Source: Cristatella mucedo (taxonomy: Eukaryota; Bryozoa; Phylactolaemata; Cristatellidae). From it: a stretch of DNA of 64,000 nucleotides. A program made the translations under genes and the position numbers. The stretch is from contig WPIO01000250.1 in assembly GCA_009760855.2 (NCBI GenBank), forward strand, positions 1 to 64,000, read 5' to 3'. Of the stretch, positions 39,820-51,500 are shown piece after piece. The notes beneath the pieces were generated by a model that made no database searches, was not told the origin of the DNA, and saw only the letters and a list, made by a program, of their open reading frames with translations. Position 1 is the first letter of the stretch. Each line of letters begins with the position of its first letter.

Positions 39820-40790
39820 GTGGCTTGCCTGATACAAAATCTTTCCTTATACAGTAGCCCCGGCTCCCCCATCTCCGAGTGTACAAAACAGTTTTCCTAT
39901 AAGGCCAACAACACCTCTGCCTCCGGAGACCGTGAGATTTCACACTGCTTGCTACAATTCCGGAAGGCGGGCGGTGCCTCGGCCGGGCGGCGTCTCCATG
40001 GTCGTACGCCAGTTCGCTGAACGACCAGGTCATGCCGTCGTCCTGCGCGGTCCCGCCCCCACGGATACGGTGCGGCCTGTGAGCCTCGGCTCCTTCGCCT
40101 CGCGAGGTAACTCTTCGGCTTCTTCTCGTCTGCGGACGCCGGTGCCTGACACTCACACGGATGTGAGTTCACTCCCGTCATCCGTCGTCGATGGCGGTGC
40201 GTCGCAGAGCCTTGGCTGGACCCCCGCGGACTTCGGAGCCGCCTCACATGAGTCAACGAGCCTGACCGGTACGGCCGCTACCTCGCACTTGCCGGTACTG
40301 CCTGCGGCTCCATCTACGGAGCCGTTCGCTCCGCCCGTAGCCATTTTGGCTTAGCGCCAACGGACGGTGGAGCAGCCGCTAATTAGCCGGCTGACCCTGA
40401 GACCACATTACCGGACCTGTTGACCTTGCTCCGGCAGCTCTATCGGCCCTCCCTCACCCGGCCGCTCAAGCCCGGCGGCTAATGAGCCTGCCAGCTCGAC
40501 CGAGCCAGACGTCCGGCAAGCCTGGTGGCTTTGTGACCCCTGCTCGGGGCCGACGCTCAGGCCCAGCAGCCCCCGAGCCGAGCCCTAGCTAGGCCTGCCT
40601 AATCAGCCTGCCGGCTCTCACCCTCGCCCTAACCATGCGGAGGTGCCCAGGTTCCTGCACGACCGGCACGCAGTCGACAACGTCGACATTGACTCGACCG
40701 AGGACACCCTCTCCTCGACCCTATGCCGGTTTGGCTAGGTGTTCCCATCGGCACTCTGCTCCTCTACAAGACATACCCCTCCGACCCTAA
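39820..40790. other. GC-rich stretch with possible retroelement ORF remnant
   Basis: The plus frame 39932-40354 is open for 140 codons and rich in Ser, Pro, Ala and Thr. A second short frame near 40632-40735 reads 'PRFLHDRHAVDNVDID'. They resemble decayed N-terminal parts of a retroelement polyprotein, possibly the same element as the RT remnant at 43854, but no domain proves it. Confidence 0.3.
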
Positions 40791-40794
40791 GGAG

Positions 40795-40890
40795 ATCAAA
40801 ATTGTAAACACGGATCTATTTATTGCACACTAGTATGTCCGCGTGATTCGTCTCTTACATGGTTATGTGTGCTGATAATGTTGTAGCGGC
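40795..40890 (+). pseudogene. LINE-A end fragment
   Basis: ATTGTAAACACGGATCTATT, then TAGTATGTCCGCGTGATTCG, a decayed LINE-A terminal coding region and early UTR. Confidence 0.45.
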
Positions 40891-40959
40891 CTTGCTGGCC
40901 TTGGCTGAATTTTAGTGTGAACAAGAGCTGTTCGGACGCGGCTAGAACTCCTTTGTCCT

Positions 40960-42330
40960 GGAGCAGTGAGCCAGAGAGGAGCGTCAGTGCGGTTGAGAGG
41001 AAGCGCTTAAGAGCAAGCCAGGAAGCTCTCTGATCAGCAGTGGCGATTCGGCCTTTAGAATTGGTCCGATACCCACGGGAGCTGCTGATTGATGGTGGCT
41101 GGCCTGTCAACCTTCGCCATCACTCTGTCCAAAAAGAATTGTCTGGAACCCATTCGCCATTCAAGCTGGACAGAGGGAGATTCCAGTGGCCTAGTGCCGG
41201 TATTAACTCCTTAACGTAATGGGCCTTGGTGTCGGGCCCAATACCACTAAGGTCTTGCCCCATTGTCTCCGCTAAGTATTTAAGAGTCGAACGACGCTCG
41301 CTCTGGGCCTGGTGTTTTTGGTCTCTTCTGGTCTTCGGCCCGGCTCTGTGCTTCAAAGCCGTCGGCACTCGTTTCTCTGAAAGCGAGGGAGGAGGGCGGG
41401 CAGTCCGCCAGCGATTGACGGAACAGGACGAGACAGCGCTAGGAGGATTCGGTGGACTCCACCGAATACGGTCGTATCGCGCCAGAGCTGGCATTCTGTG
41501 ATTCTTTTGTATTGTGTGTGTGCGCGCTAGCACGTGGTCTCGGCATAGGGATTTGCCGGTGCGAGCTAGGCGTAGTTGGCGTGTGTGAAGCTCTAGTTCT
41601 CCGGTTAGGGTTTAGGGTCCAGTTTAAGTTCCGTCTATTTGGGCAGTGAGCCAGAGGAGCGTCAGTGCGGTTAGAGAGGAAGCGCTTAAGAGCAGGCCAG
41701 GAAACTCTGAGACGAGCGGTGGCGATTCGGCTTTTAGAATTGGTCCGATAGCCACGGAAGCTGCTGATAGATGTAGGCTGGCCTGTCAACCTCCGTTTTC
41801 ACTCGCTCCAAGAAAAAATCGTCTGGAACCCATTCGCCATTCAAGCTGGACAGAGGTGCCCTTCCAGTGGCCTGGGGACGGTATTAATTCCTTACCGTAA
41901 TGGGCCAAGGTGTCGGGCCCAATACCACGAAGCTCTTGCCCAATTGTCTCAGCTAAGTATTTAAGAGTCGAGCGGCGCTCACTCTGGGCCTTGTGTTTTT
42001 GGTCTCTTCTAGTCTTCTGTCCGGCTCTGCTATTCGACGCCGTCGGGCACTCGTTTCTCTGAAAGCAAGGGAGGAGGGCGGGATGTCCGCCGACGATGGG
42101 CGGAACAGGACAAGACAGCGCTAGGAGGAATCGGTCGACTCCACCGAATACGGTCGTATTGCGCACGAGCTGGCATTCTGTGTTTCTTTTGAGTTTTGTG
42201 TGTGCGCGCTAGCACGTGGTCTCGGCATAGGGATTTGCCGGTGCAACCTAGGCGTAGTTGGCTTGTGTGAAGTCCTAGTTCTCCGGTTAGGGTTTAGGGT
42301 CCAGTTTAAGCTCCGTCTATGCTCCGACGA
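40960..42330 (+). repeat. H repeat: two tandem ~680-bp units
   Basis: Unit 1 (about 40963-41642) and unit 2 (41643-42325) both begin GCAGTGAGCCAGAG and run in the same order. Each contains GGAACCCATTCGCCATTCAA, a TATA-like CTAAGTATTTAAGAGTCGA (41274 and 41955), TTAGCACGTGGTCTCGGCAT-like and TTCTCCGGTTAGGGTTTAGG. The duplicated promoter-like block resembles tandem 5' UTR monomers of some LINEs or a duplicated LTR U3. Confidence 0.75.
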
Positions 42331-42740
42331 GGAGCTCCGACGTGTTTCCTCCTCAGGAGTGCTTGAGTTGGCGTGTGTGGAGTATTCCGGCCGCACTGGT
42401 GGAAACCGAGTTCTAGTTCTCCGGTTAGGGTTTAGGCTCCGGTTCGCGCTTCAGTGTGGAGAAGTATTGCCTCCGCAGGAGTGCTTTAGTTGGCGTGTGT
42501 GGAGAATTCCTGTCGCACTGGTGGAAACCGAGTTCTACTTCTCCGGTTAGGGTTTAGGCTCTGATTCGAGCTTCAGTGTGGAGAAATATTCCCTCCGCAA
42601 GAGTGTTGGTGCTGTTGAGAACGTGCGACGAGTGTGGAGATAAAACTGAACGAGCAGCGACTTTGTGCGCTTGCGAATAAAGTTCAGGAAAATCCCCAAT
42701 TTGTGTGTCTCGCTTTCCAATTCAGGCCGCGGACTCACGA
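42331..42740 (+). repeat. H repeat, short tandem units and poly(A)-signal segment
   Basis: Two further ~120-bp units (about 42355 and 42475) share GTGCTTNAGTTGGCGTGTGT, GCACTGGTGGAAACCGAGTT and the TTAGGGTTTAGG motif. AATAAA follows at 42676-42681, as at the end of an LTR R region. Confidence 0.65.
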
Positions 42741-42900
42741 CCCCCTTTAGTAAAGGTAAGCAGGTCAGCGCCAGACATGCTCGTTTCGTGGCGGCCAGCT
42801 CATTGGGCGTAGGCGCGCACCGAACGGCAGTAGGCGCAAGGCTACACCGCTAGGTAAGCGGCAGGTCAAGCCTACTCCGCCGAGCCTTCAGAATTACAAA

Positions 42901-43257
42901 ATGGTGATTGACCAGCCCATACCTCCAGTGCTATCCATCGAGGGTGCTGCCTGCCGTATGGGCAACCCGGGCCAACCCCCGGCCTGCACCAACTGTGGCT
43001 CAGCCGACCAGGTGTACTCCACATGACCCACGCACTGCTGCTAGCAGTGCAAGGCACTGGGCCCGCATTGTAGCCGACGACTGGACGGGCTTCGCAGCCG
43101 ATGCGCGGCACGCCAGCTCCGAATGGCTTGCCCTGGCCCGGTCCCTCACACGAGAGCTGGAGAGGCGCCTCGCGGCCCTAACCTCGATCTCGCGCGGTCG
43201 GCGAGCTCCTCGGCCCCGGCCCTGGGATTCGCAAAGCGCCTCGCACCTGTATGTGCG
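42901..43257 (+). pseudogene. Zinc-knuckle-like retroelement ORF remnant
   Basis: From ATG 42901 the frame reads 'MVIDQPIPPVLSIEG', then 'PACTNCGSADQVYS' before a TGA near 43024. Past the stop, 'CCxQCKALGPHC' continues. C-x2-C...C-x2-C...H-x-C spacing suggests a decayed nucleic-acid-binding knuckle. It is followed by GC-rich sequence until an inverted LINE-B fragment. Confidence 0.4.
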
Positions 43258-43852
43258 TATGTATCTCCGTCTGTGGCTGCACGAAGTCATAAAGACCATG
43301 TGGGTGTTACCCAGGAGAGTTTTGTATAGCGCACCCACTGCCTGAGCGGCTTTCGGTAAAAATTCGGTAGGCAATAGACTTCGTCTCACGAAACAAAGAG
43401 AAAATGGGAAGCATAGCAGAGTCAGGAGAGCAGTTTAGGTAGTGAGTAGCATGGAATTAGCAGCTCATGAATGCTGAAAAGGATGAGCCATAGTCGGCAG
43501 CTGCTGGGTATTTGTGGCTTCGTAAGAATTGTGGAAGCGAGTTCCACGGTCTAGGACCTGTAGAGCTAAAGCTTCTATCGCCAACGTTTTTAAGCTAAGG
43601 GATGGAACAGCTACTTTATGGTTCACACAGGACCTGAGGACGCGAAGACGCTGAAACTGGTGCAGCAGTTCAGCTAGGTACGAAGGAGCAAAGGCTCGTG
43701 GGTCAGCGTAAGAATTTAGCTCTGGATCCCTTGCTCAACCGGCATCCATCCTAGCTCTTTTATCAAAGGAGACACGTGCTCAAACCTCTGGAACTTTAAG
43801 ACTAGCCTTGCAGCCATATTCATAGTCAGCTGCAGTGGCCTAATTGCTTTTT
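43258..43852 (-). pseudogene. LINE-B C-terminal fragment and 3' UTR, inverted
   Basis: The minus strand has GTTAGTA-like 3' end motifs, then the C-terminal coding region (AGGTCCTAGACCGTGGAACT, GGTCCTGTGTGAACCATAA), with frame breaks. It appears to have inserted into the element whose parts lie on either side. Confidence 0.75.
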
Positions 43853-44005
43853 TTGGCTGCCTCGAGCAGTCTTTCCTCGATGAGAGTGCTTTCGAGGAGG
43901 TGGTCGGCCGCCAGGGTCGCCGCCCAGCCTTCCTGGACCTCCAAAATGCCTTCGGGAACGTCCCGCACGTGGCTCTACTACAGGTGCTGTGGCACGTCGG
44001 CCTGG
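43853..44005 (+). pseudogene. R2-like reverse transcriptase fragment
   Basis: One frame reads 'GCLEQSFLDESAFEEVVGRQ', then 'AFLDLQNAFGNVPHVALLQV'. The F-L-D-L-x-N-A-F-G-N-V-P-H string is RT motif A as in R2/NeSL-type non-LTR elements, with the catalytic Asp kept. Downstream RT blocks are absent. It probably belonged to one element with the zinc-knuckle remnant at 42901, later split by LINE-B. Confidence 0.6.
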
Positions 44006-44636
44006 ATATAATTACGATTTAAATACGTTGATGTTATGGACTAACACGTTTGCAAAATTTTAGCTGTTTTTTCCAAAAGAGCTCTAGAATGTTTGTACAA
44101 TAGCCGAGGGCCGCAAAGGGGAGAGCTTACCCAACCTTATGGCTGAATTAAACTTCGCTTAATTAAAGGTCCTTCCCTAAATTAAACGTACTGATTACGG
44201 CAGAAACGCCTACTTAGCGATTTAATTTATTATGTTGTAAAACACTTGCAGTTGAGAACTTTCAGTGTTTTCTCGTATCGAATTTTCTGAATCTGTTCTG
44301 TACAAAGAGGTTAGTATTCCTTTGATGTTGTATCTATGTTATCCTCTGCAAAAGCCGTAGAAATCATTGATTGGCTATGCAGTGCTATGCAATGCAGTGC
44401 TGCACTTGCAATCTATATCCTATCCACTGTTAAGCTCCCTGATTAGGCCTTTATATAGACCTTGTTGATGTCGGCATTTGGAACCCTAGGATAGAACCCT
44501 TAGTTTTCAAGTGAACGCCGAGGAATCTGGTGAGGTGCCTAGTGCTAAATAAGCCCACAGTCCACCGCAATTTGTCTTGGGTACATGCTAAAAATGTCTA
44601 GATAAATCAGAAGTAAATGTGCTCTTCCCCTTTCCC
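44006..44636. other. Unassigned AT-rich stretch
   Basis: No gene recognised. Confidence 0.35.
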
Positions 44637-45058
<422 letters not shown>

Positions 45059-45182
45059 CCTTCCCCTATGATCTCCGGCTGACATAAAGGGCGAGTGCTT
45101 AAGTTGCTTGCATACAACTTGGTTGCCCGTCTGAATGTACTAAATAGGATTATGCCATTGTACTTTCTTTCGATTTTATCAG

Positions 45183-45706
45183 GACTAAGCCACACTCCAG
45201 CTAGTTCCAGAGGTGATCTAATGCCACCGCCAAAGCGACCTACGGAGAATTCCCCCAAACGGTAAGCTTGCGGCTGCTCTCTGCCACTCAGCTGTGTTTA
45301 CTGTGTGTCTCTGTGATGCCCATACTTTTGCATGTCATCTGCATTTGCATCTCACTAACGCTGTTCTAAACGCGGCTGCTCTCTGCCACTCAGCTGTGTT
45401 TACTGTGTGTCTCTGTGATGCCCATACTTTTGCATGTCATCTGCATTTGCATCTCACTAACGCTGTTCTAAACTGCTACAGAGCTTTTGGGCATTGCTCG
45501 CTTCGTCGTCTTCCTATGAAAATACCCAAAATGTATGCTCGGTTCCAAAGTGCCTGACATCAGAAGGTCCATGGCTACGGTAGGATCTCAACATCCAATC
45601 CTAAAGTACTTAGTGGAACTTGACAGTGGCTATTTACATTCCCAGCATCTCAACTCTCGTCAATGTCGATCACATATTCTTACGATTCTGGTTGTCTGCC
45701 GCCAAG
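45183..45706 (+). CDS. Candidate host-gene exons (three, unidentified gene)
   Basis: Three short open segments fit a spliced plus-strand gene. Exon a (45183-45261) has a strong acceptor (TTCTTTCGATTTTATCAG) and donor (ACG|GTAAGC) and encodes 'SHTPASSRGDLMPPPKRP' in phase 1 to 2. Exon b (45482-45532) encodes 'AFGHCSLRRLPMKIPK', phase 2 to 2. Exon c (45646-45706) encodes 'ISTLVNVDHIFLRFWLSAAK', phase 2 to 0. The phases chain, and c can pass to the phase-0 exon at 48560. The basic, proline-rich start would suit a nuclear or disordered region. I do not recognise the family. Each exon is short enough to be chance; together they are suggestive. Confidence 0.33.
45271..45473 (+). repeat. Exact 102-bp tandem duplication
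   Basis: Two copies of a 102-bp unit (from 45271 and 45373) look identical by eye. 102 is a multiple of three, so a frame crosses both. In the exon model above it lies within the first intron. Confidence 0.95.
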
Positions 45707-46569
45707 GTTTTATATCGGCTTTTGAGCCTCGATTCAGCGACTGACGTTATTCCTCCTCGAGCCAGCATCCCGAAAATGCATAGTCAGATGGATGTTATTA
45801 TTGTATCTTCACAGAGCTTTAATTTTGCAGTTCAAGACGACCAGCAGCAGTTGTTATGTATAGTGCTAGATTGGGACTTGCTTTTGCAAAAAAATACTAG
45901 TGAACATATTCAAGCGAGTATCGTTTACGGCCGTTGATAATTTGTAAAGTACCCACTTAGCTTATTCATACCGCCTGCTTTGGATTTAGTCGTCTGCGAT
46001 TAAAGTGGTAATGAAAGTGCTCTTTCTGGTTACATATAGAATTTGTTGTTTCAAGCTGCTTTTCCCGAGCTATTCTTATCGCATTCATAATATTTTTTTA
46101 TTTAACCCATGCTTAATTTGATCGTATTTTAATTTATGCATACATATTTTGTTAGATGTCTACTATTCTTGATGAGTCTAGGCCATTTACGTATAGGACC
46201 GCATATTTGCAAGACAGTTTGCTCATCTTTTGGGGTTTACTTTTTGTACTTAATTTTCACAATTTTCCTTTTTTTAGTACTTCGTTACATTTACGTCACC
46301 ATCGTGGAAATGTGCAAGTTATCTCGTTGTAATCTAGTTCGTCATTGCTGCAGTTTGTTCATGGTTTCTAGCATGGTAATGCCCAACAAACTATCCAGAA
46401 AAATAACCTTCCGCTCCCCGGGAGAAATCCGGGGAAAATTCAAGGTCACCAACCCATATATCGGTACTAAGCTTCCGGTGGTCTGAATGACTGCTAGCTA
46501 GTCCGGCGGCCGGCATCTCAAGTTGACTGCTTAAAGATTAGTACTTACCAGCATACAATTCCATCCAAG
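45707..46569. other. Probable intron; further weak exon candidates
   Basis: AT-rich. Weak candidates are a phase-2 segment after TTTAATTTTGCAG (45830) reading 'SRRPAAVVMYSARLGL', and one before a TGA at 46484 reading 'KITFRSPGEIRGKFKVTNPY' after GTTCATGGTTTCTAG. The hydrophobic 46136-46486 frame is probably an AT-rich artefact at its start. Confidence 0.3.
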
Positions 46570-46787
46570 TATGCGTGCTGACACTGTGCATGCTGCCACT
46601 AACCACATTTGCATGCTGACCCAGTGCATGTAACCCCTAACCATGTTATTCATTTTGTTTGTTTTTCAAGCATGATTTTACTTACTATTCTATTGCGTAT
46701 CACTTTGCAGCAAATGTAAAGCGCCTAGAAAGAGATTAAGTTCTCTGAGGGCGCTTTATCAAGTGCAATATTATTATTATTATTAAG
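46570..46787 (+). mobile_element. LINE-A 3' UTR, recent truncated copy
   Basis: Starts inside the 3' UTR (TGCGTGCTGACACTGTGCAT) and ends with the intact hairpin and (ATT)n. It differs from the 1385-1683 copy at only about two places by eye. If the surrounding gene is real, this lies in an intron. Confidence 0.9.
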
Positions 46788-47049
46788 TTACCACGCTGAC
46801 AGGCAGCTGGACGAATAAGGTACACGCGCGGCCTCCTGTTAAATAATGGCCTCCCCAGGAAGCCGATCAGCGGTCCAGGGACTCTGTAGGTGGATGATAA
46901 TATACTCATTAGTTACCACGACCCGGCGGCATTAATTTATCAATATATTATCCCTAGCGATAGCCTACTTGCCGAAAAATAGTCACCTGGTTTGTGAAAC
47001 AAAGTAAACATACCAATGAGATCATATTGTTGGCAAGTAAATGAGGAGT

Positions 47050-48150
47050 TAGGCCGTTTGCCCCACGTTACTTTAGCTGAGATCCAGGCGTCAGACGCTA
47101 TTTCCCGTCAAGCCCGGCCATACTATAGCCACTCAGCGGCTCGCCACCCTGCTGAGCTAGGGTAAGATGAGCTGCAGTCTGGTTAAATCTCTTTGTAATA
47201 TCACATGTGCCAACAACAACAAGGGAACTAAACCAAATTGCGGCGGACCCTGGGTACATTACCCTGCTGGGGGACAGAAAGCAAGAGGCCAGCTCTCTGG
47301 CGGAGAGGACAATCTCGGGAAGGAACCATCTTGAGTACGAGCGACAATACTCACAAATACAAGCCAAGACAACAATGGTACGATATTACCTGCAGTAACT
47401 GAGATTCACTAGCACGGTTCATAGTAATAATAATAATAATAATACACTTGATAAAGCTCATTCAGATAACTCAATCTCTTTTAATGCACTTTACATTTGC
47501 TGCAAAGGGAAACGTGATTAAATGGCGAGTAATATCATGGTTGATAAAAAACATGGATAACATGGTTAGGGGTGACATGTAGAGGGTCAGCATGCAAGTG
47601 TGGTTAGTGGCAGCATGCATAGTGTCAGCACGCAAAAGCGAATGAAGGGCGAATCACAGGGACCCACTAAATGCTGTCCTAAATAGGTGTGTTTTCAAGT
47701 TCTTTTTGAACGTGGTCAAGTCAAGGGATGTCATGACACAAGTCGGGAGTGAGTTCTAGACTTTAGGAGCATACAAACTGAATGCTAGGTCTCCAAAGGA
47801 TTCATCTCAGCTCTCCGAAGGCTCCGGCTGACGGAAGGAGGCCATGGACAACTGGCTACAGTAGGAACGCTGAATATACAAACCGTAACAACGATTGTGC
47901 TATCCAACTGTGCTCGGGCCGAGTGGGAACTCGTTTCGGGCATGCGTGGACGCATCGCCGAAGCACGCCTGCACTCACCCAAGACGCATAACTGGGCGAG
48001 ACCTCGAGCGTCCAACACAACGAATTCATCTCCCAAGCTCTGTTACCAAAGAGCCCCGGTGACCTCTCGTCAGTGCCTATCCGGCCTCGCCCGTAGGTAA
48101 GACACTTGTCTAACCGGCAACTCGTATCGCATTACAGACATCCCGTCCCA
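47050..48150 (+). repeat. F repeat copy 2 (split by LINE-A)
   Basis: Aligns with 38300-39010: ATCCAGGCGTCAGACGCTAT, GGCCATACTATAGCCAC, CATGTGCCAACAACAACAAG; then, beyond the insertion, CAACGATTGTGCTATCC and CCCGGTGACCTCTCGTCA. An inverted LINE-A end (47425-47800) interrupts it. The TATA box of copy 1 is not conserved here. Confidence 0.6.
47425..47800 (-). mobile_element. LINE-A 3' end nested in F repeat
   Basis: The minus strand encodes the last codons ('FKKNLKTHLFRTAFSGSL'-like) and the 3' UTR. The hairpin is partly degraded (AAAGTGCATTAAAAGAGATT) and the (ATT)n tail abuts GTTCATAG of the F repeat. Confidence 0.8.
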
Positions 48151-48559
48151 ATGCCTCGGTACATTGCTATGTCATCCATGGGCCAGACAACGCCCCAGGT
48201 CTTGTCTTTGGTATTTACGCGATTTGGTTAATTAATTTAATTATTTATTTGGTATTTAGGCCTTGGGAGTCGTACGTGGGCATACAGATAAACTCGACGC
48301 CAGCTTAACTGGCTATGTCCTACTCAGTGAGTGCAGAGAAGCATGTGGTGGTGCTACACGTGATATCAGCAAACACTCTTGAGTGGCATTTTAGTCACTT
48401 CGTCTTTGAAAGGATTTTATGATTCACTAGGAACCTAGTGAATCATTGTGCAGATCCAAAAATACCGGATCAGCAGTAACTGTCACTTGTGTATTTTATT
48501 CTACTGGAATACAACAACTTTCGGTTTGTATTTCTCAAAAAGAGTCAAATTTTGTCCAG

Positions 48560-51500
48560 GCTGATAGCGAGGAGATTTCCCAGATCAACGAACAACTGTT
48601 GATTACATGCACTGAATTGGCTGCAGCTGGTGCCAAGCTCACTAGGTCGTTTGGTCTGTCATCTATGGTATGTGTGTAAGCCACATCACAGCATTTCAGA
48701 GTTTCACTCTCTGTCACTTGTGAAGCATCTCGTTGAGTTCCAGATCCTCTCTGGGTCTCATTGCTCTTCACTAGCTTTTACCAACAAGATAACCGTTCAT
48801 CTTACTTTAGCAGCATGCTCTCCCATCACCAGCTCCAAGGATTGTATTAGTTATCCAAATGTTCCATGCACTGAATTGAAATTGTTTGATGATAGGGCCG
48901 ATTAATGGTTGATTAGTTTGAATGTACCGTAAGTCTGAATGTCACTTCGAGCTGTTTAGCAATTGCCTGGCTTAGTATCCTTGAGGTGTCAACTATAGAC
49001 TTATCTCATCAGCTCAGCTTTCTCTTGTCGCCTGTCCCGTCTTTTCTTACTGCTAAGTTTAAATGTTTACTTTTGCATGACGAAGTGTGAGTTACTTAGC
49101 CGGGGTCCGACTAGCTGAAATCCAAGCCTTATTTTGCAGGGATATTTTAGAGTAACACCTTTAGGCCTGGTTTAGATTAATACCTTTCATAGGATTAATA
49201 CTTAGGCATTTCTTCTCGTACACGGAGTTGCACCACTGGCGACTGAATTAGTTCTCGACAGTAGCTTTAAAGAGGCCTATCGTTATTAATATGATTAATG
49301 AATATCGTAGCAGAATGATTATTGCTCACTTTTTTATCAAAAGTAGTGAAGCAGTAGTAATTACCAGATCTTTTAATATTACCATCCTTATGATTGTTTA
49401 AAAAAAATGAAGTTGATTATTCGTGTATAGAAATTAAGCCGGTAAATGGTTTGTGAAGCTGCAGGAAAAATAGTGCAAATTTTGTAAAAGACGACGTTGA
49501 AATTTGTCAAGAAAAACCTGTAATTGTGCTTTTTATTTACCAGTTATGTCATATAAAGCGATCATTATTTTCTGGAATGAATAGCCTAGTCGCTTTTCAA
49601 GCGTCAATTAACTAGCGTTAAAATATCACGTCTACCAAGACTCGACGAATCTATCTAACGGTTACTAGATCGATGACATTATTTAAGTCCTATGGTATCC
49701 CACGAAAGTGGCACTCTATTTTCTATGTACTTCCATTTCTCATGATCTTTCAACAGCACACCCATCATGCAGGCCAACGATTTTGGTTTCCATATGTTTA
49801 TCTTCAATATGTTAGCATTGGGCTAAACATCTGCAATAGTCGTGCAAGATGTGTAGCATTTGACCCGTGGTGGCTTGTTTGATGAAGTCAGGCTTTTCTC
49901 TTTAAGCTCCTCTTATTAACTATGAACCTGAGCAGCTCTGCTCGACTAGGGAAGAAGTGACTGAATGTGTTTGGTCTAAAGACGTCCTGGTGACTAAATC
50001 TAGCACCGACTGCAAAAGTAAAAAGGCGTTTTTCTTACGTCACTTACCACCTTAAACCAGCTTGCTCAGATATTGGCGATACAATTAAAACTTGCTTTGA
50101 TGGTCAACCAGTAAAAATATAAGTTTATTTAAGCTTTTTAACTGAAAACAAAGAATAAGTTTTCAATTTAAACTGGGCTCGCTTATAGCATTTTCATTTA
50201 AAGCATTAGCATTATGCATTTTCAATAGCATTTTCATTTTAAATAAGGAGAAATAGATGTCGCTCTAGATATCCTATATATACTTTTGGAACTATCGATT
50301 AGTTTTTGACGTCACAAAGTATATCAGCCCACATATGCACGAAAAGACGGACATATTAAGACCGAGTACTCTGTAATTCATCCTATTTGGCTGGGAAATG
50401 AAGCCTTTCTTGTCTTTCAGCTAAATGTTCAGCTTACCAAGTTACCACATGTGAAAAAATTACTCCAGGTTTCAGTCCAGGTCAATATAGTACCATCGAT
50501 CCAAGGATTTTAAATGGATGGTAGATTTATTGATATTTGAATGGCGTGAGATTTTCAGCTCAACCCTGGCGTTTATTTTATTTTCAACTGCTGAAATCTC
50601 TCAACTTTGCGTATTCGACTAATCTTTCGAATAAGGCAGTCGCAGGCAGATTTCCAGAAATCTTTTTGGCTACCGGATCCATTCGTTATTTTTTCCCTGT
50701 ACGAAGCGTATACTGTTATGGCAATGTCACGGACGATTACTGACCCGTGCTCCTACTTCGATCTCTGCTGCGCTCATTGCGAGCTTCTGTCCTAATCTCA
50801 ATTGATCGTCAATGAAGTAAACAAATTCAACGGACTTCTGTGGTTTTGAATGAGGACATTGAACAGCAGAAGTAACTTTTATTTTAGAAACATAATCCTC
50901 TTAATATATTCGATCAAATATCTTGCCAAAGCTGTTCATCAACTGCAGCTGAGCTTACTGTCTTACTGAGTCAGCCTTCTGGATGCTCTACATACTTGTG
51001 CTGTGAACGCTAGTACTATTAGTATCTTCATTACTTGAAATATGCTGTAAGGGCATGGATTGGGCTGTGCATTAAAGCTAATCTGAATGTAGTTTTTAGT
51101 TCTAGAAAGACCTCTTCGTAGCTTTTTGCAAGTGTAAGCTCGAAATTATAACGCCCACTTGGACTTGGTAGAGTTACAGATGGAGTAATATAGCATTGCA
51201 TTGCCGATGGTCTTGTGTCACGTATAGTAATTTATGCCACGCTGAGTTGCCACTGCATCGCAGACCACCTATTTAGTTTGCACCATTAGAATATTATTCG
51301 AACTTTTTATTTTCAATATTTTTTTGAATATTTTGAATGCCCTTTTGTGCACCGGTGATAGGTTACAGTGCCCGACTGCATTGTCGTCGCTACTCCATCC
51401 TGTAATGCTTCGTTGCTGAGACCAGTTGACTGTTTTTATGTTGTAACTATAAGATGATTCACAATTGCCTTTGCCTATACAGTACTTACTTCACTGATGT

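Noticed and set aside
50646-50760. 'LPDPF ... TDP ... YFDL' read through as a Smurf/Nedd4-type C2 domain
   Set aside because: Only the LPDPF string and loose spacing agree, and a better gene model splices out at 50707. Kept only as a loose resemblance.
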